Shown here: positions 24,501 to 38,409 of the stretch, one piece after another
How positions within the stretch are numbered: position 1 is the stretch's first letter
How the letters are laid out: each line of letters opens with the position of its first letter
Assembly: GCA_013400975.1 (NCBI GenBank)
Contig: WBMZ01005327.1
Span: 62,001-126,000 of the forward strand
Source: Atrichornis clamosus
Taxonomy: Eukaryota; Chordata; Aves; Passeriformes; Menuridae
Direction: 5' to 3'
Length of the DNA: 64,000 nucleotides
Program-made: the position numbers and the translations under genes
Notes under the pieces: generated by a model
Database searches by the model: none
What the model saw: the letters and a program-made list of their open reading frames with translations, nothing else
What the model was told of the DNA's origin: nothing

Positions 24501-27500
24501 CTTTAGGGAGACTGTTCAGGGGCCAAAAAGGTGGAATATAGAGCAGATTGAAGGCAGAGGGTCTCTCTTCTCCCCTTTCCTTTTTAGTAAAGGGACACCC
24601 TGCCTCTCTTCTTCTCCACCCCATGTAATCCTTACCTCCCTTCTGAAAGGAAGGGCCATAACCATTACAGGAGCACAGCCTTACTTGCACATCTCACTGT
24701 TTCCAGCAGTCTCCACACTCAAGACAAGCAGGTCCCCAGGGATGAGAGGGGTCACACATCCATCCCCGCATTTCACAGGCGCTGTTTTGTCCCCGGGTCC
24801 TGCTTTCGAGCAGTGTGGCAGAGCTGAGATGTGGCTCTGGAAGGCCCTCCTGCATTTAAAAGGTAGTTCCAGTAAACAAAGCAATTCCAAACCTGTGGCT
24901 CTGGCTCCCAGTGAATTATTGATTGGTTTCCTATTGATGATGCCGTGTAGCAGGAGCACAGGATGCTCTCTGAGGAGACAGTTCACACAGTGATGTTTCC
25001 TGGATTAAAATTTTAGACTTCAGTACTAAAAGAAGAGGAAGGATACTTGCCATGGGTATTAAATAGTTAAACACCAACTACTGATTCAAATACCAGTCCC
25101 TAACCTTCTAGGGCAAGCAGAGTGCATCACTGACTGGGATTATTAGGTATTATCTGGTTATATTTGTTTGAAGTATTTTCCACCTTTGGTATTGGGTAAC
25201 CTGCATCTTTACTGTTTCTTAAGAGATTTACGTGGTTGAATATTCAGCAGCCTCTGGTGATTTAGGGACACATTAGTATATTTGCAGTTGTGATGTCTGA
25301 AGATGAGTGCCTTTAATTAAATGGCTTTTTCCTGTTGTACCTCTGAGAATAAAGCATCTGCCTGAGAAGAGCACAGGGATTTAAAAAACAATTTCAATTC
25401 TGAGTCTTGTTTCTGTAGCGTAGATATTTTCATTATTCAGGCTGAAGCCAGTAAAAGGGAAAGCAGGCTGGCCAGAAAGGATGGGGGATTGTTTCATTAT
25501 TCATTTGTATCAGTAGTGTTGAAAAACATACCCTGCTAGATCTCAGGAAAAGCAATAAAATGGAAAAATTTAACATGATTCAGAACAATATGGGGGGAAC
25601 TTCTTGCTAATCAGTTAGAAAAATGATTTAAGTAGATTGAAGTGCTGCTGTAAGTGTGCCATGTTATATCCCGCAGTCTTTTTTCCTTCAGATGTGGTTT
25701 CCCACAGCTTGAGACATTTCTCTCTCGTTGCTGTGTAAAAGCAGGAAATGGCTTTTGTTGGGGGAGTGGGAATTTGGCTTCTGCACAAAATGTGCTCAAA
25801 ATTGCTGAATAAACAAGGAGAAAAAGCAGGCAAAAATAATTTCTTCTTCCCATTTCAGTTATGGTAGGAAGATTGCTTACAATACAATAGGCTAAAAACA
25901 AAAAATCCACATTATTTTTAAGATTATTATGCCCTTTTAATTCTCCTCCACTGCAGTTCTAATCCTAATCTCTAAATATAACCATCCTGTGAGGAAAAAC
26001 TGGCCTTTTTATAGCAAGTGATTAATGTTTAAGGTATTCATAGGTTTCTTTTTGCAGTCTCTTATAGAATACACATTTCCAAACTGATCTGTGTGGCCTG
26101 GATAACACACAAGGTATTATTTTCCATTGCTAAAGTCCCACATAATGATTCAAAGAGGGAAGCCATAGCATTTTATTTCTGTTATCTCACCTGCGTAAAA
26201 AAAGAAACTCCAGATTCTTGTCTCAGCTCAGACACTGAGTTATCCCAGGACTTCGCGTTGGAAACCCGATTATTGGAAGAGCTGTGGAGTGACTCAGTGG
26301 CCTTAGACCAGCAGCAGTGTGTGACTATTCACCCATCCACACCGAATTTTCACTGGTGTAAGTCATTAACACTGCAGCTGAGCTGTCTGAGGTGCTCCGG
26401 GCCAGCAGAGGATTTTACACCTTTGGGCTCAGGGCAGGGGAATGGCTCTGGCTGCAGGATCACCTTCCTCCTCGTGTCCCGAAATTAAACTTCGTGCCTC
26501 TCCTGACACATCATTGCGGGCCAGCAAGTACCATCTTTGCTGTAATCGTGATTATTTTTCTGGGGAGCCATGTTTTCTGTAGGAATATTTGTGCTGAAAT
26601 GATATTAAAATCCTTCTCTGGAGAGGAGCTCCAGCCCTGCTTTCTGCACACATCCACATCAGTGTGAATTCTTGTGTACTTGTCGTTCTGGTGGAATGGG
26701 ATTTATTTGATAAAAGCTTTATTCCTGAGCGAGAGGATGCTTCTCTGCTGCTTCGTAGCTTAGGCCATAAAATGAACACGTGATTTTATCCTGCTCTTGG
26801 GTTGAGCAGAATGCCTCTGCTGAGGCAGGAGCTGCAGATGATTTTGTGGAATATTACTTTAAGTGCAAAACATAATTTCCATTTAAACCTCCCAACTTTA
26901 ATTGTTTTCACAAAAACCTTTTTAAAAAAACCGCCCTCTCTTTTTCTGTCCTACTGTATTGTTTTTAATTAATGTTTTAGTGCATCAGAAAGATAACATG
27001 ATAATGAATGAAGATAGCAAGGAAATTAACCTCATCCCAGTTCATGGATTTCTTCTATAAAATCATTTAAAATTACTCTGATTAAAGAAGCTGGAGTTGT
27101 ACCTACTTTTCATTGAGCCATATCCAGTTTTAAAGTAAGAATAAAAGAGAGATCTGGTGACTCAGCGGTGGTGACTGTTACAAAGCAAAACTAAAATTAC
27201 TCTCTGGCATTATTGTTTGAGTGGAAATAATTCTGTGATGAAATTATGGATTTGTTTTGATGATCAGGCTTTGCAAGTCAGAAACCTGTAAAATACGGCA
27301 CCACTGTTGCAGGTGAGAAGCACAAGCAGGATGTGAGCTGAAGGAAAGGGTGGTGGTCTGTTTCCTTCTCAGTATCATCTTCCTGTGGCCTGTTTTGTGG
27401 TTTGTCTCCTCACAGTATGGGTTTGTTGTGAGTTTATTTAATCATAGGATGGATGATCTTGTCACTTGCCCTACAAGAGTGTGAGGGAGGTCCATTAATA

Positions 27501-27750
27501 GTTAATGGTCAGAAGTGCATCCCTAAAGGAACTGTCTTGTAAATGGAGTCTGGTGACACGTGAGTGACATGCTGGTACCTCCCCCAGCTCCTGACTCCAT
27601 GTAGGTGTCAGATCCAGCACTGAGAACATCCCCCATGGGGCAGAGGCAGCAGGACAGGTGGCTTTCCGTGGTCCCCAGGTGTCACCCACCCTTCAGCTTT
27701 GGCAGGCGGGGCTGAGGTTACTGCCTTTGCTCTTCCCTGGGCAAAGCATT

Positions 27751-27830
27751 TTCACAAAATCACAAAATGGTTGGGGTTGGAAGGGGCCTCTGGAGATCGT
27801 CTGGTTCAACCCCCAGAGAGGGCACAGAGC
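27751..27830 (-). mobile_element. CR1 LINE 3'-end remnant
   Basis: The plus strand reads AAAATCACAAAATGGTTGGG, TTGGAAGGGGCCTCTGGAGA and TCTGGTTCAACCCCC, the reverse-complemented CR1 end. Confidence 0.85.
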
Positions 27831-30800
27831 TCTCTGTTCTCTTGAATTCTTTTGAGACACCCTGATTTCAGTGGTGTGTTTTATCAGAGAGAAGGAAAAT
27901 ACTGTTTGTGAGGTGTATGCCTCTCACTACATGTGTTTGTCTTGTTTTTTAAAACCATGCATTCAGCAGATCCGTGGGTGCTAGGTTTGATAGGTAAGCT
28001 AATTCCAATTTAGTAGACACCAAATATTAATACCTACCAGATGACTCTACCATTGCATCCCTGTTTTCTCTGTGTTGCTGTACAAATTTAATATTAAAAT
28101 TTAAAATCTGTAGGGATGTTTCATATTCAAAACATGTAATAGCTAACAATCATCATGTTAAAAGCAGCAAATTATTGCGGAATGTCGTGTTAGCTGGAAG
28201 TCATTGAGTAGGCAACTACTATACAAAAATCACAGCATAGGACGTTGGCACATCTTTGATATTTTCCTAACCTAGTGCTGGGATTAACAAAATGACCTTT
28301 TGTTGTAGCTGTAGAATATTCTTGGTCCTTGTGAGTAGGCCCTTGGGTCAGCTAATGGCTGCTGGCCTAAAGTGGTAACTTGATCTCCAGGAAAGGAAAT
28401 ACCGTTTGGCCTCTCTTGATGATTTTGAATTATGATCCATAACCTGAAGAAAAAAAAAAAGGAGGAAAGACTGCACGTATCTCTGTATTAGAGTTGTGTA
28501 ACTGTACCACAAGTGATACCACAACATGTATTATGAGAGATTGCCAGTTGTTTAATTTTGTGTAAACAAAAGGAAAAAGCCCTCAAATGTGATGTGTGCT
28601 GAGCAGCCATTTTCCCCCTCTGGACTCTGCATACGTCCACAGCAAGATGCTGTTCATGTTATTGAGAGGTCCCAGCCTGAGTAGATAAGGCAGATTTGAA
28701 CTGAACTGACCAAGACCATTGGACTGAATGAACTTAGAGGTACTTTTCAAACTGTTTTGTGATTCTGTGTATGTGCCGCAGTTCAGAGGCAGAGTTGAGA
28801 GTAGGATTGATCTTGTTCTGGAGAGATGTATTGCTGAAACATCCTGCCTCAGTGTTCTTTTTTTGTTGTTATTTACTTGGGTTTGGGGATTTTTTTCAGA
28901 ACGATACGGGAAAATGACACTGGGAAATGTGAAAAAGTTTTGTCGGATTTTTACAGTGAATGAGGTTTGACTGAAATTAATGCACATTTCTGACTGCCTT
29001 GTCTCTCTGGCTTTAGAAACTCTAAAGCTTGGAGTTACTGAGCGTCTTTCCAAATCTGTCAGCCTGTGTGGCCCCTGCCACTGCAGTAAATGTGCCTGCT
29101 TAAGTAACACTCAACCAGATTGACCTCAGAAGGATACAGCCACTCCTGCATCCTTGGTTCTGAGCTCATCAGTAAACCACACCTGAATTATTCATGCAGG
29201 CTTTATGAGGGTCATCTCTGAAAATGATCGATGGAGCTGAAACTACAGAACTCATTCCTCCTTTTTATTTCCTACTCATCTCCCAGTGGGAGTTACCAAG
29301 AATGAAAGCCAAAATGAATCTTCAATACTAAATTGAACATTTTAAGAAGTTGCTTTTTTTCCCTCCCCTCCTTCTCTCTGGTTGAGTTTTCTCTCACAGT
29401 CTATGATAAATTGTTCAGTAAATACTCATGTGAAATTTATACCTTAACTTTATAGCTGCTGCAGATGCTTTGGAGGGCCAGGTGTGATGGAATCTGTTGC
29501 CTTTAGGTCTTGCCACGGACAGTGCTTATGCATTAGCAGTGCAGTGTTTGCTCATTTGGGTCCTCCATCCCACGGCTTTGGACTCTGTGTTTGCCTCAGA
29601 TCCCTGCCAGTGCCTCACTCAGGAGCTGAGCGCTGGGTGATGCTGCCCTGGTAACAGTTTTCTTGTTCGGTTTTTAAGGCTCAGGAAACAGGTCTGCAGA
29701 GGAGTTTAATGTGGCTCTTCGTTTCCTAGAGGAGATGGATGTACTTGGACAGACATTTTCCCCTTGAACTGCAGCCCTAGCCAGTTGTAAAGAACATGTG
29801 GATCTAAAGATGAGATGGAAAAAAAGCCCTAAATACCCTTTTCTGTCTCCTCCCCCTCAGGGAGTACAGCTGTACCTCAGGAAAAGACTGGAGGAGTTAA
29901 TACCAGTTAAAACTGATCAGAGAGGAACTGCTCATTTTCTGAGTCCTCAGTTTCTCTGTACACCTCCAAATGTCCCACACACTACAATTAGAGGGCAATA
30001 TGCAAACAACAACTCTCCAATAAACCTTTGCAGTCTTTGCTTTCACTGCATTAATGAGTGGAGCACAATTTGATTTTGTTGTTGTTGTGTGCATATTGTA
30101 AGGTTGCGTGGGTTTTTTCCTCCCAGTATGTCATATTTCCAAATACACCATGAGAATGAAGTTGTCATGTCAATAAAACAAAGAGACAAAACAACTGGTT
30201 CATAGAGTTTTTTGAGTACCAGGGATAAGGTTGAGTTTATGGAGTGCTGGCAGGGCATCAGTGATATTGCTGACAGGTAGGAGAGACCTCAATTAATCCA
30301 GGACGTGTTGCACTAATTAGGCAAATAAAACATACTTTTCCCAAGTGCAAAGTCTGGAAGAAAATGCACAAACTGAAATAGAGGTGTACAGAGGCTGTTC
30401 ACCTTAGCTTTTGTGGAGCAGATCCCCCTGAAGCCAGTCTTCATGTGGTTATTGGTGATTCCACAGCCCTGGCTGATGGAGAGCAGCTCCTTTGGCTCAA
30501 TCCTCCTCTCCCCACTCCCAGCAAAGGCAGCACTTCTTGATAATGCAACTCCAGCTCTTGGCTTCCAAAGTTCATAATATCACCCCCCCTTCCTCTTCAG
30601 GTTGTTCACCTTGCACACCAATAGATCAATACTCCATAAAGTAGTTAGACATGTTTGGGGTTTTTTTCCTGAATCAGGCTATACACTAAACAAAAATTCT
30701 ATATGGATTTGACATTAAATGAAGTAGCTCTGCAAAAGCCTGTGGAACTCCCTTGGCACATCCCAGTTCCAGTTTTGCTCCCTTGTGCCTCTCCATGGGA

Positions 30801-33800
30801 AGTGATGCTGCTGCGTTCAGGCCTCACGTCAAAGTCCTGCTTTTAAGTTTCTTTTATATCCTCTTCCATTGCTGTGAAATGAAAGCAGAGAGCACCCTTG
30901 TACTGGCTGTGCTGCTGTAGTGTAAATATTGGAGGAACCCGAGGCAATGGCAGCGTTCCCGGTGCGGCCCAAGGCCGCAGCTCTGTTGGAAAATACTTTC
31001 TAATGAATTGAGTTTCCGGGTGGCAGCTGGGGTGACCTCCCTCACTTCAGGGGCTGCCGTGCCTGACGAGGGCAAGCAGTGAGGAGAGGCAATGGGAATG
31101 AAGAAATCTCATTCTTGTTTCCTGTCTGCTTTCCAGCTACAGTGACAAAAAGGCAATTTTTCATTCTGAGATTGGGGAGGATTTAAATTATAAGTGCCTG
31201 TGGTTTATAAAAAAAGGTAATGTAACTTATGAGGCTGGATTTCCACACGGCCAGAGGTGAAGAAGAGAGGTCGACCCTAGTGACTCCCTTCAGTGTTTTC
31301 TCTGGAGATTTATGGAACAGGCTGGGCAAGAGCTCGGACTTCCCAGATGAGAGTGGGAGTGCTCAGGCTCCACAAGTTGATGCAGTGTTGCCAGATTTGT
31401 ATTGGTCTGCTCTGATTCTTGCATTTCCCTGTTCTCCCCTGCATCCCTTTGTGTTCCATTTGCTGTTCACTGGCTCTTTCGAGAAGAGAGATGAAAGAGA
31501 TGGACTGAAAGAATATTCTGTGGCTTCTGTGATCTGTATTTTTTTGCCTGTTATGTACAAAAACCAAAGGATACAGGTGGAAAGATATGACATGGCATGA
31601 AAGCAAGCTCCCATTAATTTCCCAGGCTGGCTAAACAGATGCATGGATGTGTGTTCCTTCCTGTAGCTCCTGCTTCATCACTGCCCCACAGACGAATCCT
31701 GCAGGCTCAGACTCTGCACTTTGCACTTTTTCCTTGGCTGGAGCTTCAGAATAATATTCTAGATGGTACAACACTCCTCCTTTCCTGAGAACCTGCCCAC
31801 AGCTGGGCCCGTGGTGGCTGCTCCTTGTGCAGCTGTGAATTGGTGCTGATTCTCACGGCCTATCACGATTTGGCAATCTGTTTTACACCAGGAACTGCAC
31901 AGCAGCACTATTTCTTTTTGTTCTGTGTATTCCCTAAATTTCTCAGAGAAAAGACGTTATGAGTTGAGCGGGCTGAAATATGTAATTTCCTTTTCGCAGG
32001 AAATCCTGTTGTTCTGGGAAAATCTTTTCTTACAGTTTGAACGTAGGACTGTAGTCTTAAAAAAAATAGCCTGTGTAAGAGGGACCATCCGTATTTTCAC
32101 TAAGGAAAACTGAACACAAGATCTAATTTTTCCAGGATGCCTGTTGACTTTGGAGCATAGTACTGGTATGTGCTTCCAGGCTTTATGTCCTTGCCCAGAT
32201 CCCAGGCTATGACAAAGAAGGTTTTTCTGGTATTGAGCTTCCCTTTATGTTGCTTTGTTAAATACCATTTTCTTTGTGAGCACAATTGCTTCTCATAACA
32301 AACTCATCAGCATTTGGGTTATAGTTAAGACAATTCTTACTTGATTGTACTAGCTGAAAACCAGGAGTGTTGCATCAGAATCTTTTGGGAATTGTTAAAT
32401 ATTAGCAAAACAAAGCCTTTTTCTGGAGTTCATGCATCTCAACTGTCTGTGCACAGACTTGGGAGGTTTTCCAGAGTGGAAACTCATGCAGTGAACAAAA
32501 AAGAGCAAATATTTCTCTTTACTTCAAATGCTTATGCCCAACTCATCCAAGGAAGAGACCAAGTAAACAAAGGGAGCTCCTTTAAAAGGGATATAAACAG
32601 GCACCAATTCTTTCCATCATTTAACTAAAGGAGGACACAGAACTGTTCTATCAAGCCAGTTTAACAAAGCGGTTACTAGTTTGAGTAGGATATGAAAATA
32701 GAGGGTTTTTTTCCATTCCAGTTACTGTGTATGTTACATGTGCTACACAGACAGTTTGAAAAAAGGAGTCGAAGCATTATTGTTTCAGTACTGCAGAGAA
32801 AGACTTTGAGTTCAAATTGAAGAGAGTGAGACATTAATTAAGTGCAGCACAATGAAGAACTATGTGAAAGCCTGAGAGATATGAATTGCTTTCCATTTTG
32901 TTGGTTTAGACGATAACTTCCTAGGTTTATTTTTATGACACTGGGAAAATATCATACAACTCTGCTCCTCTTTGATTCTTCAGCTTGAAAGTTTCCTGAA
33001 CTAGCTCTGTGGAAGGAGGAGAAAGCTTTGTTGGGTTCTTTTTTTTGAATACCTATTGTGAAGCTTTATTTACAGAAGCTCTTTGTTTGCAGCTGTTCTT
33101 AAGCTTAAAATATTTTGAACTTAAAACATTGTAGGGACATAATTTAAAATGATGCAGCCTGCCTGTTCCAGTTTGACTGTTCTGTGGCCTGAGGAAGGAG
33201 GATGGTTAAAGTGACACAAAGAAGTTATATTGAGGAGCTGTGGCAACAGATACAATCGAAAGCCAGACACTTTTTGAGCAGTTCCTCAGGCAGTGTAAGT
33301 TTGGGGAGAAAAACAAAATCTCCAAACATCCAAAGTTATCACCTGGTAGAAATCCTTTTGCTTCAGGAGCCAAGGTGATGACCCAGGAGTTGGTGCAGGG
33401 GCCATGGTGTGCACCCTGATGGCGTGGGAGGAGCTCTCACTGGGATTCTGCCAAGGCTGCAGAGAAGAGTGAGAGGGAGGATTGGGACCACCGTGTTCCT
33501 CAGGCTGTCAGGGGTGACACTGGGGTCTCTTCTTCCCCAGCTCTCCAAAAGCTTCACGCTGTGATAGATTTAGGCAGATGTAATCGAATGCAAATCCTGT
33601 ACTCGTGCTTCTCCTGACATCGAGCCTCTTAAAATAATCACAAGTCTGAAGAAACCAAACAGAGTCTGGCAGCTCGGAGTTATCTTTGAACTCAAAATGA
33701 GAGGAGTCCTTGATTTGGGGTAGTTTTTGGAGTGCTTCAGGGGGCTGAAATGGCTTTTCATTTCATGGCAGATTTTGTCCCCTTGCAGTGGTGTGGGGGG

Positions 33801-34943
33801 CGTGAATGGGTGTGAGTGCAGCAGAGGTTACAGGCACACACAGAGGCACCGGGAAGAGGCAAATCAGTCCTGTCCTTCAGGAAACTGCCGTGTTCAGTTC
33901 ACTGTATTACAGACCAACAGGCCTAAACTGCATCTGACCAACAGAAATGAATGTATACTGAGTATATGTTCAGTGCACATTGAATGTGACACCATTGTTA
34001 CTGCATTCCCTGCTCCCAAACAAAGGCTTCAAGAAGAAATGCTTAAGATTTGGGCTCAGTTTGATTTAAGAAAAAGGCCTGTAGTTTCCAGACCTAGAAG
34101 AACAGTTTATGGCTGTACACCTGTAAGAGCAAGTGGTGTGTCCTTGAATGGTTTAGATCTTCACTTTATGTTAGTCATCGTTTTGTAGAGTTGCTTCCTT
34201 TCAAGCTTGTGTTTCATGTGAATGGCTCCATTTTGGATTCTGCTGTTTCCTTCCTGGGATGGCACCAACCAGGATGGCAGCCCTGGTGGTTTTTGTGTCC
34301 CTGTGAGCACATCTCCAAAAGGATTATTGATGATACCAGGACTCTGCAGTTTACAGGCTGCCTTACCTTGTGTAGCAAGGTCTGTCTGAAAAGGGCTGTG
34401 GTAAAATACTGCTAAAAAAAGAATGCAGTTCTTCTGTGGGAGCAGGATGCACAAGGGTTTGCTGCACCTCGGATGTCTCCATGTCTGCTCTGTCACCCTA
34501 ATAGCACACACAGAAATTTGGTGCTATTTGAGATGTTTGGGGTTTTTTTTAGGAAGCTATGCCATTCTCTTGAGAAGATCCTTTTCATTTATATTTTTTA
34601 GTTGACAGTGGTATTTGTGTGCCAAGGAATAACACAGGAGTGTTGGTCTGTGTGGTCGAGCCACCTTCCCACTGGCAAGCGGGCTCTGCATGATGGATTT
34701 ATTTGCCAGTGTGTGTTCACTTGTGTAACACAAGTGACATAAATACTTGTGCAGGGAGAAGACCACAGCCATGACATTCTGCTGTGGAAACCATACTGGA
34801 ATGTCACATCTGCTTTGGGAAACGCAGAGGTAGCCTGATAGCTGAGCTCTGTGCCATCAGCTCAGACAGCCCAACATTCCCAAGCCTGACCTGCAAACCT
34901 GAACTTCACTGAGCTCACCAGTCTCTCCTTTGATTTTCCCCAG

Positions 34944-35107
34944 GAGCTCTGACTCTGAAGAAGCATTTGAGACCCCGGAGTCCACGACACCTGTCAAGGC
35001 GCCACCTTCACCCCCACAGCCACCCCCTGAAGCAGCAGCAGCAGCAGCAGTGGTTGCAGACGTAGCAGAGCAAGAAATAAAAGCCCAGCTGCCCTTGGAA
35101 GACACAG
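34944..35107 (+). CDS. TACC2: TACC2 first shared coding exon, with a six-alanine run
   Basis: The acceptor TTTTCCCCAG ends at 34943 and the donor ACAG/GTAACA follows 35107. Length 164 nt, phase 2 in and phase 1 out. It encodes SSDSEEAFETPESTTPVKAP, then a proline-rich stretch (PSPPQPPPE), six Ala residues (35032-35049, all GCA) and VVADVAEQEIKAQLPLEDT. The acidic Ser/Glu start and the TPESTTPVKAPP segment are nearly identical to mammalian TACC2. The region after the prolines is not, and the alanine run looks like a local GCA expansion. It joins upstream to either 18214 or 5870 and downstream to 41732 (split Gly). No structured domain is expected; this part is acidic and disordered. Confidence 0.95.
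35032..35049 (+). repeat. TACC2: Six pure GCA codons (poly-Ala) inside a TACC2 exon
   Basis: Six identical GCA codons encode AAAAAA right after PPPE. Pure codon use points to recent slippage and to possible length variation between individuals. Confidence 0.9.
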
Positions 35108-35556
35108 GTAACAAGGATGTAATGAGTGGGAGAGGTTACTGAGGCAGCTGAAGCTGCAGGAAGGTTTTCTCTCTAAGCACAGGCAAGGAATTAATGCTAA
35201 TAAATTGTCTTCTGGAATATTCATTAATTACCCATGCTGGGAGGAAAAACCTTGTTGCCTCCTGGAATAAAGTGTTGGAGAATCTGTCCATGACATTTGA
35301 AAAATACTAAAGAAAAGAGGAGCTTTGTAGAGAAAGCTTTCTTCCCTTTAAATCAAACTTCTTTCTGTAGGATCTTTACAGAGTCAGATGAGTAAAGAAA
35401 GGAGGTAGGAGTTGCAGATGCGGGTACCTGGGTGAGCACTGTTAACTGTGACAATTAACAAAATGTCACTTTCAAATGTGTTGTTACCTGAAACAGGAGG
35501 GGATCAAAAAGCCCATTAGAACAACAGAAATACTGATTTTATAGGAGGAACATGGG

Positions 35557-35592
35557 GGTATGTATGAATGTATGTATGGTCTACATACATAA
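35557..35592. repeat. TATG-type microsatellite with 9-bp hairpin
   Basis: ATGTATGTA (35568-35576) and TACATACAT (35582-35590) form a perfect stem with a 5-nt loop inside a TATG-rich run. Confidence 0.75.
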
Positions 35593-38323
35593 AAATTGGT
35601 TAATACTAAGAAAATAAAATCTTTTAAAAGGGAGAATTGTGTCTAAAACTCAAAGAAATTCTTTCCCCAGAAAAGTGTTCTTTGTTCTCCAAATTGAGTA
35701 ATGGAATATGAGGGAGTGGAAAGCCTGCTATTAGCCCAGAATAGCTTTGTTTGGGCTGTTGGATGACAGCTCAACAGTTTGAGACTGAATTCCCCATTAT
35801 GCTGTCTTTTTTCCCATCTGAAAGTCAAGTCATCCTGATCACCTGGCTAAATTGTGCAAAGATAATATTGCTCCCAGCAGTCTAAAGCTCACTTGTATTG
35901 CATTTGGAAAGAGTTGTAGCATCCCACCAAGTGTCTTAAGCCACCTAAAGCATTTCTGGGAGTTATTCATTAAGAAATGCTCCTTAAAATCATGATTTCT
36001 GATACAAGTTTATAAGAAGCTTCAAGGATGTTCAACAAATTAATGCCACAAAATAAAATTTAAATGCTGAGGCATCCTGATGCTTTTTCCTTTCTGCTGT
36101 TAGATTCCCCCCCTGCATTGTAGCTAAAGTTACTCTTCTTTCTTTCTTTTAATCTTTGGCAATCCAGTGATTACAAAATAAGTGCCGAGAGAACAAAAGG
36201 ACACGTATGCTGAGCAGGATTGGAGTGTGCTTTTAATTACTGCAGTAGATTATCTTCAAGCCCTTGATTACACATGTGCTTCCCTGGCACATGTGATTCT
36301 TGTCTCCTTACATCCCAGTTCTCCCCCTCCTTTCTTTCATGATCTTTCTGGAGAAAAGTAGGAAAGTGAATGTATCTGTTCATAGCCAGTGTGAACTTTA
36401 CTGAAGGCCGTTGGATGGCAGAGGTGAAACCATTTCATTTCCAACTCAGATTGTCCATGGGAGGCAAGTTACAGCAAAGTAACACAGCCATGTTCAGTGC
36501 TCCAAAATCATGCAAAACACAGTTACACAACAGGGGAGTTTATTGGAGGGGAAGAAGATGCATAATGCAGAAAAAATTCAAATGTAGGAGGGCAACACAA
36601 AGCATTCATTTGTTTTGGAAATCTTCAGAAGAAATAAAGAATGCTAAGGCTATAGCTTAGGTGTTTACAAATGAGAAAAGTTAAACATTTTGTACTTTAT
36701 AAGCCACTGGAGTGTCTTGTACTTTATTTATTTATAAGTTGTGCATGTGGCTGCACACAAAGGACATGAGTCCCCTCCTCGGGGCTTACAGGCATTGAAG
36801 CAGGGTTCCCTGATGGCAGCATACAGCTAAATAAATAGGTTTCAGTAAAGGAGGAGTAGGGAATATGGGCAGCTGGAAAGCCTGGCACAGGGAGAAGCAG
36901 GGTTGTCCTGCTGGGTCCCTGCTTCACCAGCCACATGGCTTTGTCTTCCACATGGGATTGGTGGCAGAGCGTGTGTCTGGGTGGGAGAGGGGGGCACAGT
37001 AAGTGTTTAAAGGATTATTTCATCTGTAGCTGACAATAATTACTGATGCAGATGGCTGCAGTGGTGTTGCATGATATCATTAGCACAGCAGCTGGACCCC
37101 ACTGCTGGAAAGCCAAGAGGAGAGGTTTTAATTAGGTTGACTTCAGTGGTAGTTTAATAAATATGATGAAAGTGAACTAAGCTGGACTCTTCCTGGGTTT
37201 GTGCCAGCTCCTGGTGGGGTAAAACCTGCTGCATGGCTCTGCTCCATCAGCAGCAGAGCAGAGGAGGGGAGGCAGTCTGAGGGCGAGTCTGGAGGGGAAG
37301 AGGAGGAACAGGGCCCCAGAAAGTGTCACCAAGGAGCCCTTCCATTCCTCCCTCAATAAATGGTGTGAAACGTGGCTTATACACTCCAGGCCCTTTTGAG
37401 AGTTTGAGGCTGCATTTATTATTTTGTATTATATAATTATTTTAAATTAGTGTTGTTTGTCTCATCAGCTTCTCATTGCAGTGTCCTCTTGTCCCTTGTT
37501 TCATCCACCTCAGCACCAGAATGCCCCCCAAGCCCTTTCTCCCAGATACCCTCATTTTGGTCAGGAATTCCTGCCTAGGCAGGGCTGGGTTTTCTGCCAG
37601 CCCCACGGCCTTCCCCAGTTGATAAATGAATTCAGGTTATATTCACAGGGGAGATGTGAGAGCTGGAGCCCCCTCTGTGCATTACAGGGTATGGGGCACT
37701 TATATTTGGGTTCTTCTGGTGCCAGGGAAACTGGAGGTCAGGCTTTCCAGTAGAGACTTGATGGCTCAGACAAAAACCAACCACATTTTTGATATGGAAA
37801 ACATTCTTCTTCATTGTTTTACCTCTAGAAGCCTGACACGCAAAATTTGAAAAGAAACTTCTGTTTACAAAGTTTTCTCTCAGAATAAATGACGAAAGGA
37901 TTTTTTACAGAACTTTTTAAAAAGTGCTACTAATTGATTTGCTGACTTCAAAGGCTTCTCATAACAGGCCGGAACTTGAAATAAACTATATTTCAAAATT
38001 TCTAGTGTTAGATAATTCCAATTTTTGTATGCTTTTGGCAGTTTTTTCTGATAACATAGTATATGAGTGCATGCTGTATGCATTTTCCACAGGTTTGCCT
38101 TTGTTTGCTTTTCTCTGGAAAACGATACTAGAATTTAATTTCTTCTGTATTTGCTTGTTATATCTGTTTAAATTTTAGTACTCAGCCTTTCAAAATAGTG
38201 TTTCATTTTGCTTCCAGCCCAGCAGTGTTAAGGCCTATTTTCAGTTTCTTGGGTTTCCCTGTTTTAGAGATATTTCAGCAAAGTAGCCCCTTGCTCTGGC
38301 TACTTCTGCAAAGGAGCAACAGA

Positions 38324-38393
38324 AATTTGTTTTGTTTATTAATGCACACAGTCTTACAATTTGTTTTGTTTATTAATGCACACAGTCTTACAA
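38324..38393. repeat. 34-bp perfect tandem duplication
   Basis: The unit beginning AATTTGTTTTGTTTATTAAT and ending CACACAGTCTTAC occurs at 38324-38357 and again, identically, at 38358-38391. Confidence 0.93.
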
Positions 38394-38409
38394 TATCTTA
38401 TTAACACTC

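Larger units (their letters stand above)
18215..34943 (+). other. TACC2: TACC2 first intron of the short isoform, 16.7 kb
   Basis: No exon recognised. It contains the downstream half of the CpG patch (to about 18420), an A/C-rich tract (18470-18540), a perfect 16-bp inverted repeat (21503-21556), a GC-rich patch with several CpGs (about 24120-24260) and one CR1 remnant (27751-27830). Several long AT-rich stretches (26860-27250, 32640-33140) might hold conserved regulatory DNA, but only an alignment could tell. Confidence 0.75.

Noticed and set aside
24484..24993. 169-codon plus-strand open frame
   Set aside because: No family resemblance and no fitting splice sites or phase; likely chance.
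28583..29110. 175-codon minus-strand open frame
   Set aside because: No recognisable domain, low-complexity free but random-looking, no splice or promoter context; chance length in intron.
33727..34188. 153-codon plus-strand open frame
   Set aside because: No recognised family, begins with a non-ATG codon, and does not fit the phase of flanking TACC2 exons.
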